Assembly (NCBI RefSeq): GCF_003480435.1
Contig: NZ_QUJB01000010.1
Coordinates: 36,058-100,057 of the forward strand
Length of the DNA: 64,000 nucleotides
DNA from: Clostridium sp. AM30-24
GTDB taxonomy: Bacteria; Bacillota; Clostridia; Lachnospirales; Lachnospiraceae
Direction of reading: 5' to 3'
The notes beneath the pieces are model-generated. The model saw nothing but the letters and a program-made list of their open reading frames with translations. It was not told the origin of the DNA and did not search any database. Below, one piece after another: positions 7,869-15,664 of the stretch (the stretch's first letter is position 1; each line of letters opens with the position of its first letter). The position numbers were made by a program, and so were the translations under genes.

Positions 7869-7897
7869 TTGACACATATTGGAAAATATCGTATATT
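7869..7897 (+). promoter_or_regulatory. Sigma-A promoter of the uxuA operon
   Basis: TTGACA (7869-7874), 17-base spacer, TATATT (7892-7897), with the expected start near 7904. The leader to uxuA is about 50 bases. Confidence 0.75.
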
Positions 7898-7903
7898 AAA
7901 TAT

Positions 7904-7917
7904 ATTAGTAGACTAAT
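7904..7917. promoter_or_regulatory. Dyad at the uxuA transcription start
   Basis: ATTAGT AG ACTAAT is a 6-bp inverted repeat placed at the predicted start site. The half ATATTAG recurs at 7731-7737, 7823-7829, 13260-13266 and 13339-13345, around both the uxuA promoter and the GntR promoter. It is a reasonable operator for the GntR protein of 13434-14138; this link is inference. Confidence 0.5.
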
Positions 7918-7952
7918 GTGAGGAAAGGGCAGAACCCTAAGGAGGAAAAACT

Positions 7953-9041
7953 ATGAAAATGACATTCCGCTGGTACGGCGAAGACAGTGATCCGATCAAA
8001 TTAAAACAGATCCGCCAGATCCCGGGGATGACCGGATTGATGGGCTTACTTGATTATAAGGCAGCAGGTGAGGTATGGACCGAAGAGGAAATTAAAGCAT
8101 ATATGGAGCATGTCCATGCATCTGGTCTTGAGTGCGAAGTCATCGAGAGCGTAAACGTTCACGAGGATATCAAGATGGGACTTCCGACAAGAGACAAATA
8201 TATCGAGAATTATATCACCACGATCCGTAACCTCGCAAAATACGGCGTAAAGGTGATCGTTTACAACTTCATGCCGGTATTTGACTGGTTAAGAACAGAC
8301 CTTGCAAGAGAGATCCCGGAGGATGGCTCCAACAGCCTGTACTTCGATGAGAAGGATCTTGGAGAGATGACTCCGCTTGACATCGTAAAGAAAACAGCAG
8401 AAGACAGTAATGGCTTCTCTCTTCCGGGCTGGGAGCCGGAGCGCCTTGCAGAGCTTGAAAAGACATTAAAACAGTATGAGAATATCACAGCAGATGATCT
8501 TCGCAGAAACTATAAGTATTTCCTTGATGCGATCATTCCGGTATGTGAAGAGGTTGGTGTCAAGATGGCATGCCATCCGGATGATCCGGCCTGGCCGATC
8601 TTCGGTCTTCCGAGAATCGCTCACAGCCAGGACGATTTCGATAAGATCTGCGCTCTGCATGATTCACCGGCAAACGGACTCTGCCTTTGCACAGGTTCAC
8701 TCGGATCCAATCCGGACAACAATATCCCGGAGATCATCCGTCACTTTGGTGAGATGAACAGAATCAATGCAATGCATGTCCGCAATGTAAAATTCCTCGG
8801 ATACCACAAATTCCGTGAGGCATCCCACCTTTCCTCTGACGGATCCCTGGATCTTTACGAGATCATGAAGGCGATCTACGATACATGCCCGGATACATAT
8901 ATCCGTCCGGATCACGGCAGAATGATCTGGGATGAGATCGGCAGACCGGGATATGGTTTATATGACCGTGCACTCGGTGCAACTTATCTGAACGGACTCT
9001 GGGAAGCGATCGACAAAAATGCCAAAGCTTCCGAGAAATAA
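7953..9041 (+). CDS. uxuA: Mannonate dehydratase
   Basis: 362 aa, full length for UxuA. It dehydrates D-mannonate to 2-keto-3-deoxy-D-gluconate in hexuronate catabolism. The TIM-barrel protein begins [15 protein letters not shown], and has the conserved [13 protein letters not shown], the metal-site segments CHPDDP and CTGSLG, HVRN, and RPDHGR near the C-terminus. A strong AAGGAGG precedes the ATG. First gene of an operon with the fructuronate reductase homologue 147 bases downstream. Confidence 0.96.
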   Translation: MKMTFRWYGEDSDPIKLKQIRQIPGMTGLMGLLDYKAAGEVWTEEEIKAYMEHVHASGLECEVIESVNVHEDIKMGLPTRDKYIENYITTIRNLAKYGVKVIVYNFMPVFDWLRTDLAREIPEDGSNSLYFDEKDLGEMTPLDIVKKTAEDSNGFSLPGWEPERLAELEKTLKQYENITADDLRRNYKYFLDAIIPVCEEVGVKMACHPDDPAWPIFGLPRIAHSQDDFDKICALHDSPANGLCLCTGSLGSNPDNNIPEIIRHFGEMNRINAMHVRNVKFLGYHKFREASHLSSDGSLDLYEIMKAIYDTCPDTYIRPDHGRMIWDEIGRPGYGLYDRALGATYLNGLWEAIDKNAKASEK

Positions 9042-9049
9042 TCTGTAGC

Positions 9050-9160
9050 CATTTTTCGAAGAAAAATGAGCGAATTACGAATGTTTTGAGGATTGCGGGA
9101 GCACGCAGTGCAGAGCAGTCCGGTATCAGAGGGGTCAAAAGCTTTTGGCCACAACATCCT
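9050..9160 (+). other. Structured spacer between uxuA and uxuB
   Basis: The gap between the two genes is unusually long for this operon and holds three consecutive stems: CATTTTTC/GAAAAATG (9050-9068), GGATTGC/GCAGTCC about 9091-9122, and the near-palindrome GGTCAAAAGCTTTTGGCC (about 9133-9150). No T-run follows the last stem. It could set mRNA stability or be an inserted repeat; it does not resemble a riboswitch I know. Confidence 0.45.
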
Positions 9161-9188
9161 GTTATACGAAAAAGAAAGCGTGGCAAAT

Positions 9189-10799
9189 ATGAAACTGACA
9201 TTAAATGGAATCAAAGAGACAGCTGCCTGGGAAGCAGCAGGAATCAAGCTTCCGTCCTATTCGATCGAACAGGTGGCAGAGGAAACAAAAAAAGCACCGG
9301 TATGGGTTCATTTCGGTGCAGGAAATATTTTCCGTATCTTTATTGGCGGACTTGCTGACCGTCTGATCGCACAGGGAGAAATGAAAAAAGGAATCACCTG
9401 TGTGGAGACTTTTGATTTTGACGTAGTGGATAAGATTTACAAGCCATATGACAATCTGGTTCTGGCTGTCACTTTAAAGGCAGACGGTTCTACAGATAAG
9501 CAGGTGATCGGTTCCCTTACGGAAGCGATCAAGGCACAGTCAAATGTTCCGGAGGAGTGGAACCGCCTGAAAGAGATCTTTACAGATCCTGGTCTCCAGA
9601 TGATCTCCTTCACGATCACAGAAAAAGGTTACGCTTTGAAAAATGCTGAGGGAAATTACTTCCCATTTGTTCAGGCAGATATCGACAATGGTCCGGAGAA
9701 GCCGGGCGCTGCGATGGCAGTTGTGTGTGCGCTGCTGTTTGAGCGTTTCAAGGCAGGAAAGCATCCGTTGGCAGTCGTATCCATGGACAACTGTTCCCAT
9801 AATGGAGAAAAGCTCCAGAATTCCATCCTCACAATGGCGAAGGAATGGGAAAAGAAAGGCTTTGTAGGCGCAGACTTTGTTGCATACCTTTCTGATGAAA
9901 AGCAGGTCTCCTTCCCGTGGAGCATGATCGATAAGATCACTCCGCGTCCGGCAGATTCTGTATGCAGGGAGCTGGAGAAAGCCGGTGTTGAAGATATCGC
10001 CCCGGTCATCACATCAAAGAAAACCTATATTGCTCCGTTTGTTAACGCCGAGGGGCCGCAGTACCTTGTTATTGAGGATAAATTCCCGAACGGACGTCCG
10101 GCACTTGAAAAGGCCGGTGTCTATATGACAGACCGCGATACAGTAAACAAAGTGGAGCGCATGAAGGTTACAACCTGCCTAAATCCGTTACATACAGCAC
10201 TTGCAGTTTACGGCTGTGTTCTTGGATATACACTGATCGCAGATGAGATGAAGGATCAGGAATTAAACAAGCTGGTTCATGAGATTGGTCCGGTAGAAGG
10301 AATGCCGGTCGTTACAGATCCGGGAATTCTGTCTCCGAAGGACTTCGTTGATGAGGTGATCAATGTCCGGATCCCGAATCCGTTCATGCCGGATACTCCG
10401 CAGCGTATCGCAACCGATACATCCCAGAAGGTCGGAATCCGTTATGGAGAGACGATTAAGTCTTATGTTGCAAAATACGGAGATGCAAAGAAGCTGACGG
10501 CAATTCCGCTTGCGATTGCAGGTTGGTGCCGTTACCTTCTCGGTGTACAGGATGACGGGGAAGTCTTCGAGCGTTCCTCTGATCCGATGCTTGCAGAGCT
10601 TACAGAGGCAATGAAGGGAATCGAGCTTGGAAAGCTGGAAACCTACCATGGACAGTTAAAGAGCATTCTTTCCAATGAGAATATTTTCGGAATCGATCTT
10701 TACAAGGCCGGAATCGGTGAGAAGATTGAGGAGATGTTCTTAGAAGAGATTGCAGGACCTGGAGCAGTAAGAGCAGTCTTAAAGAAATATATGGCTTAA
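9189..10799 (+). CDS. uxuB: Fructuronate reductase / mannitol dehydrogenase family
   Basis: 536 aa, a polyol-specific long-chain dehydrogenase. It most likely interconverts D-fructuronate and D-mannonate with NAD(H), feeding UxuA. The N-terminal nucleotide fold starts VWVHFGAGNIFR, followed by DNCSHNGEKL, and the catalytic pattern KxxxxxNxxH is present as KVTTCLNPLH. The chosen start MKLTLNG at 9189 agrees with relatives; the in-frame extension back to 9093 crosses a structured spacer. The ribosome site there is weak (GAAAG). Placement after uxuA supports fructuronate reductase; tagaturonate reductase is the main alternative. Confidence 0.88.
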   Translation: MKLTLNGIKETAAWEAAGIKLPSYSIEQVAEETKKAPVWVHFGAGNIFRIFIGGLADRLIAQGEMKKGITCVETFDFDVVDKIYKPYDNLVLAVTLKADGSTDKQVIGSLTEAIKAQSNVPEEWNRLKEIFTDPGLQMISFTITEKGYALKNAEGNYFPFVQADIDNGPEKPGAAMAVVCALLFERFKAGKHPLAVVSMDNCSHNGEKLQNSILTMAKEWEKKGFVGADFVAYLSDEKQVSFPWSMIDKITPRPADSVCRELEKAGVEDIAPVITSKKTYIAPFVNAEGPQYLVIEDKFPNGRPALEKAGVYMTDRDTVNKVERMKVTTCLNPLHTALAVYGCVLGYTLIADEMKDQELNKLVHEIGPVEGMPVVTDPGILSPKDFVDEVINVRIPNPFMPDTPQRIATDTSQKVGIRYGETIKSYVAKYGDAKKLTAIPLAIAGWCRYLLGVQDDGEVFERSSDPMLAELTEAMKGIELGKLETYHGQLKSILSNENIFGIDLYKAGIGEKIEEMFLEEIAGPGAVRAVLKKYMA

Positions 10800-10814
10800 A
10801 CAAAAAAACAGAAA

Positions 10815-10845
10815 GGGTATCCGCTGCAAGGTGGATACCCTTTTT
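10815..10845. terminator. Terminator between uxuB and the convergent dehydrogenase
   Basis: GGGTATCC (10815-10822) pairs with GGATACCC (10833-10840), T-run at 10841-10845. On the minus strand the stem is also followed by a T-rich stretch, so it can serve both convergent genes. Confidence 0.85.
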
Positions 10846-10847
10846 AC

Positions 10848-11873
10848 TTACGGCTCGTTGACCTGAACAACGACCTTCATATAATTACCCGGATTCTTTT
10901 CGATATCAACGATGGTTGCCGGCGCTTCATCGATGGAGATGACCTTTGTCAGGATCTTCTTGATATCAACTTTGCCGCTGTGGATGAGCTCGATCGCTTC
11001 CTCAAACTCACCGGCGCTTGTACGTGCACCGCGGATATCCACTTCCTTTTTCGTGATCAGATCAGTCGGGAGCGGAGTTTCTGTTTTCGGCCATCCGGTA
11101 AGGGTGATCCTTCCGGCATTGCTTACGAGATCAAGGGTGGAGCGGATCGCTGCATTTGCACCGCTGCATTCCATAACCTGCTGTGCCATAACACCGTTTG
11201 TGATCTCACTGATTCGTTTTACCGTGTCTTCTGTTTTGGAATTGATCACATATTCAATGCCAAGCTCCTTTGCAAACTGCAGACGTTCATCGACAAGATC
11301 AAGTAAGATCGCATGAGCGCCGTATGCCTGTGCAATCATTCCGGCGAGAAGACCGATCGGGCCGGCACCGATGATCGCGCAGTACTCGCCTGCCTTTAAA
11401 CCGCCGCGGTGAATGCCGTGAAGGGAGATGGTAAGCGGCTCTGCCATTGCAGCTTCTTCCCAGCTCATATCATCCGGCATTTTTACGAGCATGTCTGCCG
11501 GGTGACAGAAGTATTCTGCCATGCCGCCGTCAACATGGACGCCGAGTACATGAAGATCGGTACAGCAGTTTGTACGTCCGATGCTGCATGGATAGCAATG
11601 GCCGCAGTATAAATACGAATCTGCAATGACTTTGTCGCCGACCTTCAGTCCTTTTGGGTTGTCCTCCGGAATGGATTCGATGATTCCGGCTAACTCATGT
11701 CCAATGATTCTCGGATAGGAAACAAGATTGTTTGTTCCGCGGAATGCGCCGATATCGGATCCGCAGATTCCGGCTGTGATGATCTTGATCAAAGCCTCAC
11801 CGGCCTTTGGCGTTGGTTTTTCAATGTCTGCGAGCACAACGTTCTTTGGCTCGTTGATTCTTACTGCTTTCAT
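10848..11873 (-). CDS. Zinc-dependent dehydrogenase, sugar-acid type (MDR family)
   Basis: 341 aa. Medium-chain dehydrogenase of the sorbitol/threonine group: AGICGSD and the following GHE carry catalytic zinc ligands, CGHCYPCSIGRTNC is the four-cysteine structural zinc lobe, and GAGPIG is the nucleotide-binding turn. Relatives include E. coli LgoD and RspB. Next to uxuA-uxuB, oxidation of an aldonate such as L-galactonate or L-gulonate to a keto-uronate is plausible, but this is inference. It is a paralogue of the gene 113 bases upstream on the same strand, and the two may be co-transcribed. Confidence 0.85.
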   Translation of the reverse strand: MKAVRINEPKNVVLADIEKPTPKAGEALIKIITAGICGSDIGAFRGTNNLVSYPRIIGHELAGIIESIPEDNPKGLKVGDKVIADSYLYCGHCYPCSIGRTNCCTDLHVLGVHVDGGMAEYFCHPADMLVKMPDDMSWEEAAMAEPLTISLHGIHRGGLKAGEYCAIIGAGPIGLLAGMIAQAYGAHAILLDLVDERLQFAKELGIEYVINSKTEDTVKRISEITNGVMAQQVMECSGANAAIRSTLDLVSNAGRITLTGWPKTETPLPTDLITKKEVDIRGARTSAGEFEEAIELIHSGKVDIKKILTKVISIDEAPATIVDIEKNPGNYMKVVVQVNEP

Positions 11874-11986
11874 AGTGAACCTCCCGGATAATATGATTTA
11901 AGAGAGAAACAAGGGCGGATGTGACTGAAAAATCTCAGGTGGATACATCCGCCTTCTGTTACTGGCAATATTAGGAAAAAGAATGA

Positions 11987-13012
11987 TTAAAGGTTATCAA
12001 AGGTAAATACGATCTTCCGTATGGATGGATCGCGGGAATCAACAAAATCGAATGCTTCCTGTGCTTTTGTGAGCGGGAAGGTGTGGGAAATAGAGTTTGA
12101 CAGGTCGAGAGTTCCGGCATTGATCATTTCGATCGCTTTTCCGAACATCTTATTCTGAAGTCTGGAACCGCGGACATCCAGCTCCTTTGAAGTGATCACA
12201 AACTGGTTAATCTCTGTCGGCGCAGTGGAGAAGCCCATGGTCATGACTCTTCCGGCATTACCGGTCGCCTGAAGAAGATTGATCAGGGAATCTTTAGTGC
12301 ATGCAGAGTCGATGGAAACAGTTGTACCATGGCCAAAGGTGTATTCCTTTACCTTTTTAACAAGATCCTCTTTTAATACGTTGATCGTATATGTTGCACC
12401 GTTTTTCTTTGCAGCCTCAAGCTTTTCATCCATGATATCAGCTACGATGATGTGGTCGCAGAGCTGGCGGGCTACCTTTAAAATCGTGCTTCCGAGAGCG
12501 CCGGCGCCGAAGATCAGAAGCATATCGTCCTTTTCGAGCTGTGCTCTTGTACAGGACTGGATCGCGATCGTTGTCGGCTCGATCATAACAGCATCCTGAT
12601 CGGAAAGAGAATCCGGAAGAAGGTAGCAGTCAGATTCCGGAACAGCAATATATTCACGATATCCGCCGTCGATATGAACACCGCGGACCTTCAGATTGTC
12701 GCAGACATTTCCGCGGCCGATCTTGCACGGATAGCAGTGACCGCAGCTTGTTACCTGATTGACGATCACGCGGTCGCCGACCTTTAAATTCTTTACGTTA
12801 CTTCCAACCTCGTCAACACGTCCGACCATTTCGTGGCCGATGATGCGCGGGTAGGTTGCGGCAGCGTTTGTTCCATGATAGATTCCGACATCAGACCCGC
12901 AGATACCGGCTGCGGTCATTTTGATCATAACATTGTTTTTTTCATCGATCGACGGCTTTTCTACATCGATGATCTGAAGGTTGTTAGGACTTACGATTTG
13001 TACTGCTTTCAT
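11987..13012 (-). CDS. Zinc-dependent dehydrogenase, second paralogue (MDR family)
   Basis: 341 aa, same architecture and length as its neighbour: AGICGSD, GHE, the structural zinc lobe CGHCYPCKIGRGNVCD, and GAGALG for NAD(P). The start at 13012 has a perfect GGAGGAACAAGAT site; upstream in-frame codons to 13126 would lie in the leader. First gene of the divergent dehydrogenase pair, read from a promoter at 13150-13178 with a dyad at 13090-13108 in the leader. Substrate is probably a hexonate or related polyol; the pair may act on two epimers. Confidence 0.85.
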   Translation of the reverse strand: MKAVQIVSPNNLQIIDVEKPSIDEKNNVMIKMTAAGICGSDVGIYHGTNAAATYPRIIGHEMVGRVDEVGSNVKNLKVGDRVIVNQVTSCGHCYPCKIGRGNVCDNLKVRGVHIDGGYREYIAVPESDCYLLPDSLSDQDAVMIEPTTIAIQSCTRAQLEKDDMLLIFGAGALGSTILKVARQLCDHIIVADIMDEKLEAAKKNGATYTINVLKEDLVKKVKEYTFGHGTTVSIDSACTKDSLINLLQATGNAGRVMTMGFSTAPTEINQFVITSKELDVRGSRLQNKMFGKAIEMINAGTLDLSNSISHTFPLTKAQEAFDFVDSRDPSIRKIVFTFDNL

Positions 13013-13089
13013 ATCTTGTTCCTCCATGTTTTTATGATGATATTTTATCGTTCTTATCCGTAACACTCCTTTAATTAAGACGATGTAGT

Positions 13090-13108
13090 GGTCAAAAATG
13101 TTTTGACC
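13090..13108. promoter_or_regulatory. Perfect dyad in the dehydrogenase leader
   Basis: GGTCAAAA (13090-13097) and TTTTGACC (13101-13108) form an 8-bp inverted repeat with a 3-base centre, about 35-50 bases downstream of the predicted start. A likely repressor site; it differs from the ATTAGT dyad at uxuA, so it may bind a different protein. Confidence 0.5.
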
Positions 13109-13149
13109 CGTTTGATATAAGCACATGATATATTAATTATACAGGGATT

Positions 13150-13178
13150 ATTATACTGTACAAACAGGATAATATCAA
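13150..13178 (-). promoter_or_regulatory. Promoter of the dehydrogenase pair
   Basis: Minus strand TTGATA (13173-13178), 17-base spacer, perfect TATAAT (13150-13155). The rest of the 13013-13433 gap is AT-rich and shared with the divergent GntR promoter. Confidence 0.75.
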
Positions 13179-13371
13179 TATATTTTGGCAAAAATGACGA
13201 ATAAAGAGTTGGAAAGAGAAGAAAGGTCAATAGAATAGATGAAATGACGATAAAACAAACATATTAGATTGGGAAGAATTAGAAGGATGACCAGGATAAA
13301 TAAACGATAAAGCGTGCGATTATAGTAAAAACCATAGTATATTAGTTGCGAGGGAAAAACAAAAAGCTGTA

Positions 13372-13400
13372 TTGGCAAAATGACAGTTTTCTGCTATAAA
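13372..13400 (+). promoter_or_regulatory. Promoter of the GntR gene
   Basis: TTGGCA (13372-13377), 17-base spacer, TATAAA (13395-13400). The sequence TTGGCAAAA plus TGAC here recurs at 13184-13198 in the same intergenic region, which may mark an autoregulatory site. Confidence 0.6.
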
Positions 13401-13433
13401 TAAAAGTAGGAAAAGGAAATAGGGGGTATTTGT

Positions 13434-14138
13434 ATGCCATTTGAAATATTCAGTGAACGAAAAAACGGAGAGACAAACAGTAAATATGCATACCGTCTTC
13501 TGAGGGAAAGCATTATGAGCTTTAAGCTTCTTCCGGGAGAGCCTCTGGATGAGACGGTGATCAGTGAACAGTTCGGAACAAGCAGAACCCCGGTCCGTGA
13601 GGCTTTGATCCTGTTGAAAAATGAAAAGCTTGTGGACATCCTTCCACAAAAAGGAAGCAAGGTCAGCTTTATCGATCTGGATTTGGTCAGACAGGGATAT
13701 TTTACGAGACGCGTGATCGAAACAGCGATCTTTAAGGAAACAGCCGGGACGCTTTCAACGGAGCAGCTAAGGAAAATGAAGGCCAATCTGCAGCTTCAGG
13801 AGCAGGAGATCAACCGTGAGACAACCATGAGTGATTATTTTTTTGATCTGGACAATGAGATGCACTGCATGCTATATGAGTTCAGCCATAAAATGGATGT
13901 ATGGTACTGTGTCCATAATATCGGGTCGCATTATGAACGTGTTCGATATCTGGATACAAGGAATAATGATATCAACCGGGAACAAATTTTAGAGGAGCAT
14001 AACCGGATGTATTATTACATGATGATGGGAATCCCAAATGATGTCAATGCAGAAGACTTTATGACCGGACATCTGGGGCGATTCCGGAGAGACCTCCAGA
14101 AAAAGATCGAACTGTATCCAGAATATTTTACGGAGTAG
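13434..14138 (+). CDS. GntR-family regulator, FCD-type (probable hexuronate regulator)
   Basis: 234 aa. The winged helix occupies about residues 15-80, with the diagnostic TSRTPVREALILL recognition segment; the C-terminal half is the helical FCD ligand-binding domain with acidic and histidine residues (DNEMH, HNIGSHYERV, EEHNRM) that usually hold a metal and a carboxylic acid. Such proteins often regulate uronate genes (UxuR, ExuR). The gene is divergent from the dehydrogenase pair and follows an AGGGGG site. Sharing of ATATTAG motifs between its promoter and the uxuA promoter supports a role as hexuronate repressor; not proven. Confidence 0.85.
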   Translation: MPFEIFSERKNGETNSKYAYRLLRESIMSFKLLPGEPLDETVISEQFGTSRTPVREALILLKNEKLVDILPQKGSKVSFIDLDLVRQGYFTRRVIETAIFKETAGTLSTEQLRKMKANLQLQEQEINRETTMSDYFFDLDNEMHCMLYEFSHKMDVWYCVHNIGSHYERVRYLDTRNNDINREQILEEHNRMYYYMMMGIPNDVNAEDFMTGHLGRFRRDLQKKIELYPEYFTE

Positions 14139-14167
14139 GCGATCACAAACAGATCATATGAATCACT

Positions 14168-14211
14168 AAGCCCGGTATACGGCAGTAATGCTGTTATATC
14201 AGGCTTTTTTT
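14168..14211 (+). terminator. Terminator of the GntR gene
   Basis: A stem with AAGCC at its base (14168-14172) and AGGCTT at 14201-14206, upper stem CGGCAG/GCTGTT, then a run of T. The remainder of the gap to 14545 is a purine-rich AT stretch holding one small palindrome, GTTTTCCT TG AGGAAAAC at 14493-14510, and no clear promoter. Confidence 0.7.
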
Positions 14212-14544
14212 AATAAATTTTATGAAAACTATGTACAATAAATATATCAGACACCTTAACAAAAGGAAAAATATTGTGCTTTATTGAGATACATAGGCCG
14301 TTGGACCGCTTAAATAATCAATGAAATGAGAAAATGAACGAAAAACAAAATGAAATGAAATGTGCAAAATAGACAAAAATTAAATTGAAAAACATCTAAA
14401 ATAGAAAAATAGATGTGCAATACATATAAGCAAGGAAAATAAATAGGAAATATGCACAAATGTGGATTTGGACGTAATACGCAGGGGAAAAAGTTTTCCT
14501 TGAGGAAAACAACAATAAATAAATTTTTAAATGGAGGGAAAATT

Positions 14545-14787
14545 ATGAAACTGAAAAAAGTAGCAGCACTCGTAGCAGCCGGCGCTGTAGCAACAAATCT
14601 CGTTGCATGCAGCAGTTCTTCTGGAGGATCTGCAACTACCGCAGCCGCAGAGACAACCGCAGCCGCAGCAGAAACAAAGGCGGAAGAAACAACCGCGGCT
14701 GCAGCAAAAGACGGAGAAGTAAAAAGAATCAAGGTTGGATTTACAAACAGCTACAACGGAAACAGTTACCGTCAGACAGAAGAAAAT
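14545..14787 (+). pseudogene. Sugar ABC transporter binding lipoprotein, 5' fragment only
   Basis: About 81 codons. A classic lipoprotein signal with lipobox LVAC is followed by an Ala/Thr/Glu-rich linker and then KVGFTNSYNGNSYRQTEENM, the first strand and helix of a periplasmic-binding-protein type 1 domain as in RbsB-like sugar receptors. GGAGGG precedes the ATG. The remaining ~300 residues expected for a sugar receptor are absent: at 14788 the frame continues in the start of an unrelated hydrolase. It would encode a non-functional hybrid lipoprotein. Its position after the GntR gene suggests it began the uptake system for this uronate locus. Confidence 0.85.
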
Positions 14788-14970
14788 ATGAAGACACTTG
14801 AAAAATTGCTGGATTTAGTTGGTACTTGTAAAGTGATCGATATGACACACCCGTTGGAAGAAAAGATTCCACATTGGCTAACACAACCGGGAGTAAAATT
14901 TCATACCGGTATGAATTATGTTGAAGATGGTTCTTATTGGAGAGGCGTTACGCTTTGCGAGCATTCCGGT
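14788..14970 (+). pseudogene. Cyclase-family hydrolase (kynurenine formamidase-like), 5' fragment
   Basis: About 61 codons fused in frame after the lipoprotein fragment. From Met at 14788, KTLEKLLDLVG leads into CKVIDMTHPLEEKIPHWLTQ and later GSYWRGVTLCEHSG, the first half of the cyclase family (PF04199), whose metal motif HSGTHxDxPxH should follow. The sequence leaves the family exactly at the HSG of that motif, so no active site remains. The native start codon seems to coincide with the junction. The family hydrolyses cyclic amides or lactones; here the piece is dead. Confidence 0.75.
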
Positions 14971-15409
14971 AGCGATCATGATCGCGGTCATTCTTTTCTT
15001 TGTGCTGTACAGGACAAAATATGGTATGAATCTTCATGCGGTTGGCCAGAAACGTGAGGCAGCAAGACTTGCAGGAATCAATGTAAATAAGACAGTAATT
15101 ATTGCCTTTGTGATCAATGGTGCTCTCTGTGGACTTGCAGGTGCATTGAATGCTGCATATTGCGGAGGCGCAAATCAGGATCTTGGTACTACATATTTTC
15201 TGCCGTCGATCGCAGCCTACTTTGTGGAAGGTACAAATGCAGCAGGTGGTAAATCCAATATTATTGCCGTATGCATCGGCGCGTTTATGATGATATTAAT
15301 GTCCACCTTCCTGAATGCCGCAAGCATCAGTGTCGGCGGACAGAGACTGATTCAGGGTATTTTCATTGTATTGCTGTTAGTTGCAGCGACGAAAAAAACT
15401 GCAAAATAG
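14954..15409 (+). pseudogene. ABC sugar transporter permease (RbsC-like), 3' fragment
   Basis: About 151 codons in a different frame from the preceding fragments. It has FASIPVAIMIAVILFFVLY, the cytoplasmic loop GQKREAARLAGINV typical of RbsC-type permeases, and the C-terminal membrane helices ending in VLLLVAATKK. The first half of the permease is missing. Bases 14953-14971 can be read in both the hydrolase frame (LCEHSG) and the permease frame (FASIPV), so the joint lies within shared bases. No ribosome site exists for this piece. Confidence 0.85.
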
Positions 15410-15420
15410 GATAATGAAGG

Positions 15421-15459
15421 ATCTGCAGACGGATAAAATCTGTCTGCGGATTCTTTTTT
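15421..15459 (+). terminator. Terminator after the transporter remnant
   Basis: A 14-bp stem, arms 15421-15434 and 15438-15451 with two G-U pairs and a 3-base loop, followed by CTTTTTT. It is probably the original terminator of the lost transporter operon. Confidence 0.85.
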
Positions 15460-15460
15460 G

Positions 15461-15485
15461 TAGGAAATTTTGAAGGAGCTTCCTA
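15461..15485. repeat. Small palindrome after terminator (GGAATT family)
   Basis: TAGGAA (15461-15466) pairs with TTCCTA (15480-15485); it starts two bases after the T-run of the preceding terminator, like the other members of the set. Confidence 0.45.
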
Positions 15486-15585
15486 TGATTCCTGAGATAA
15501 AATTAATGTTTCTGTTCATTGCCTTATTGAGACGGATATGTTATCGTAGATGCAGAAATTAAGATTCATAGTTTTAAGCAGAGAC

Positions 15586-15646
15586 CGGATATCATTGTGA
15601 AAAAACGTGCATGTGAGGGTGCATGAATGTAAGAGCATGATATCCG
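15586..15646 (+). promoter_or_regulatory. Dyad with short leader frame before the CAT-like gene
   Basis: CGGATATCAT (15586-15595) and ATGATATCCG (15637-15646) are perfect 10-bp complements; the 3' arm ends four bases before the AAGGAG site of the CAT-like gene. Between them a nine-codon frame GTG-AAA-AAA... (15597-15626) is open. The layout recalls translation attenuation of cat genes, but the leader frame has no clear ribosome site and the main site is not inside the stem. Confidence 0.35.
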
Positions 15647-15664
15647 TAATAAGGAGTCAGGACC

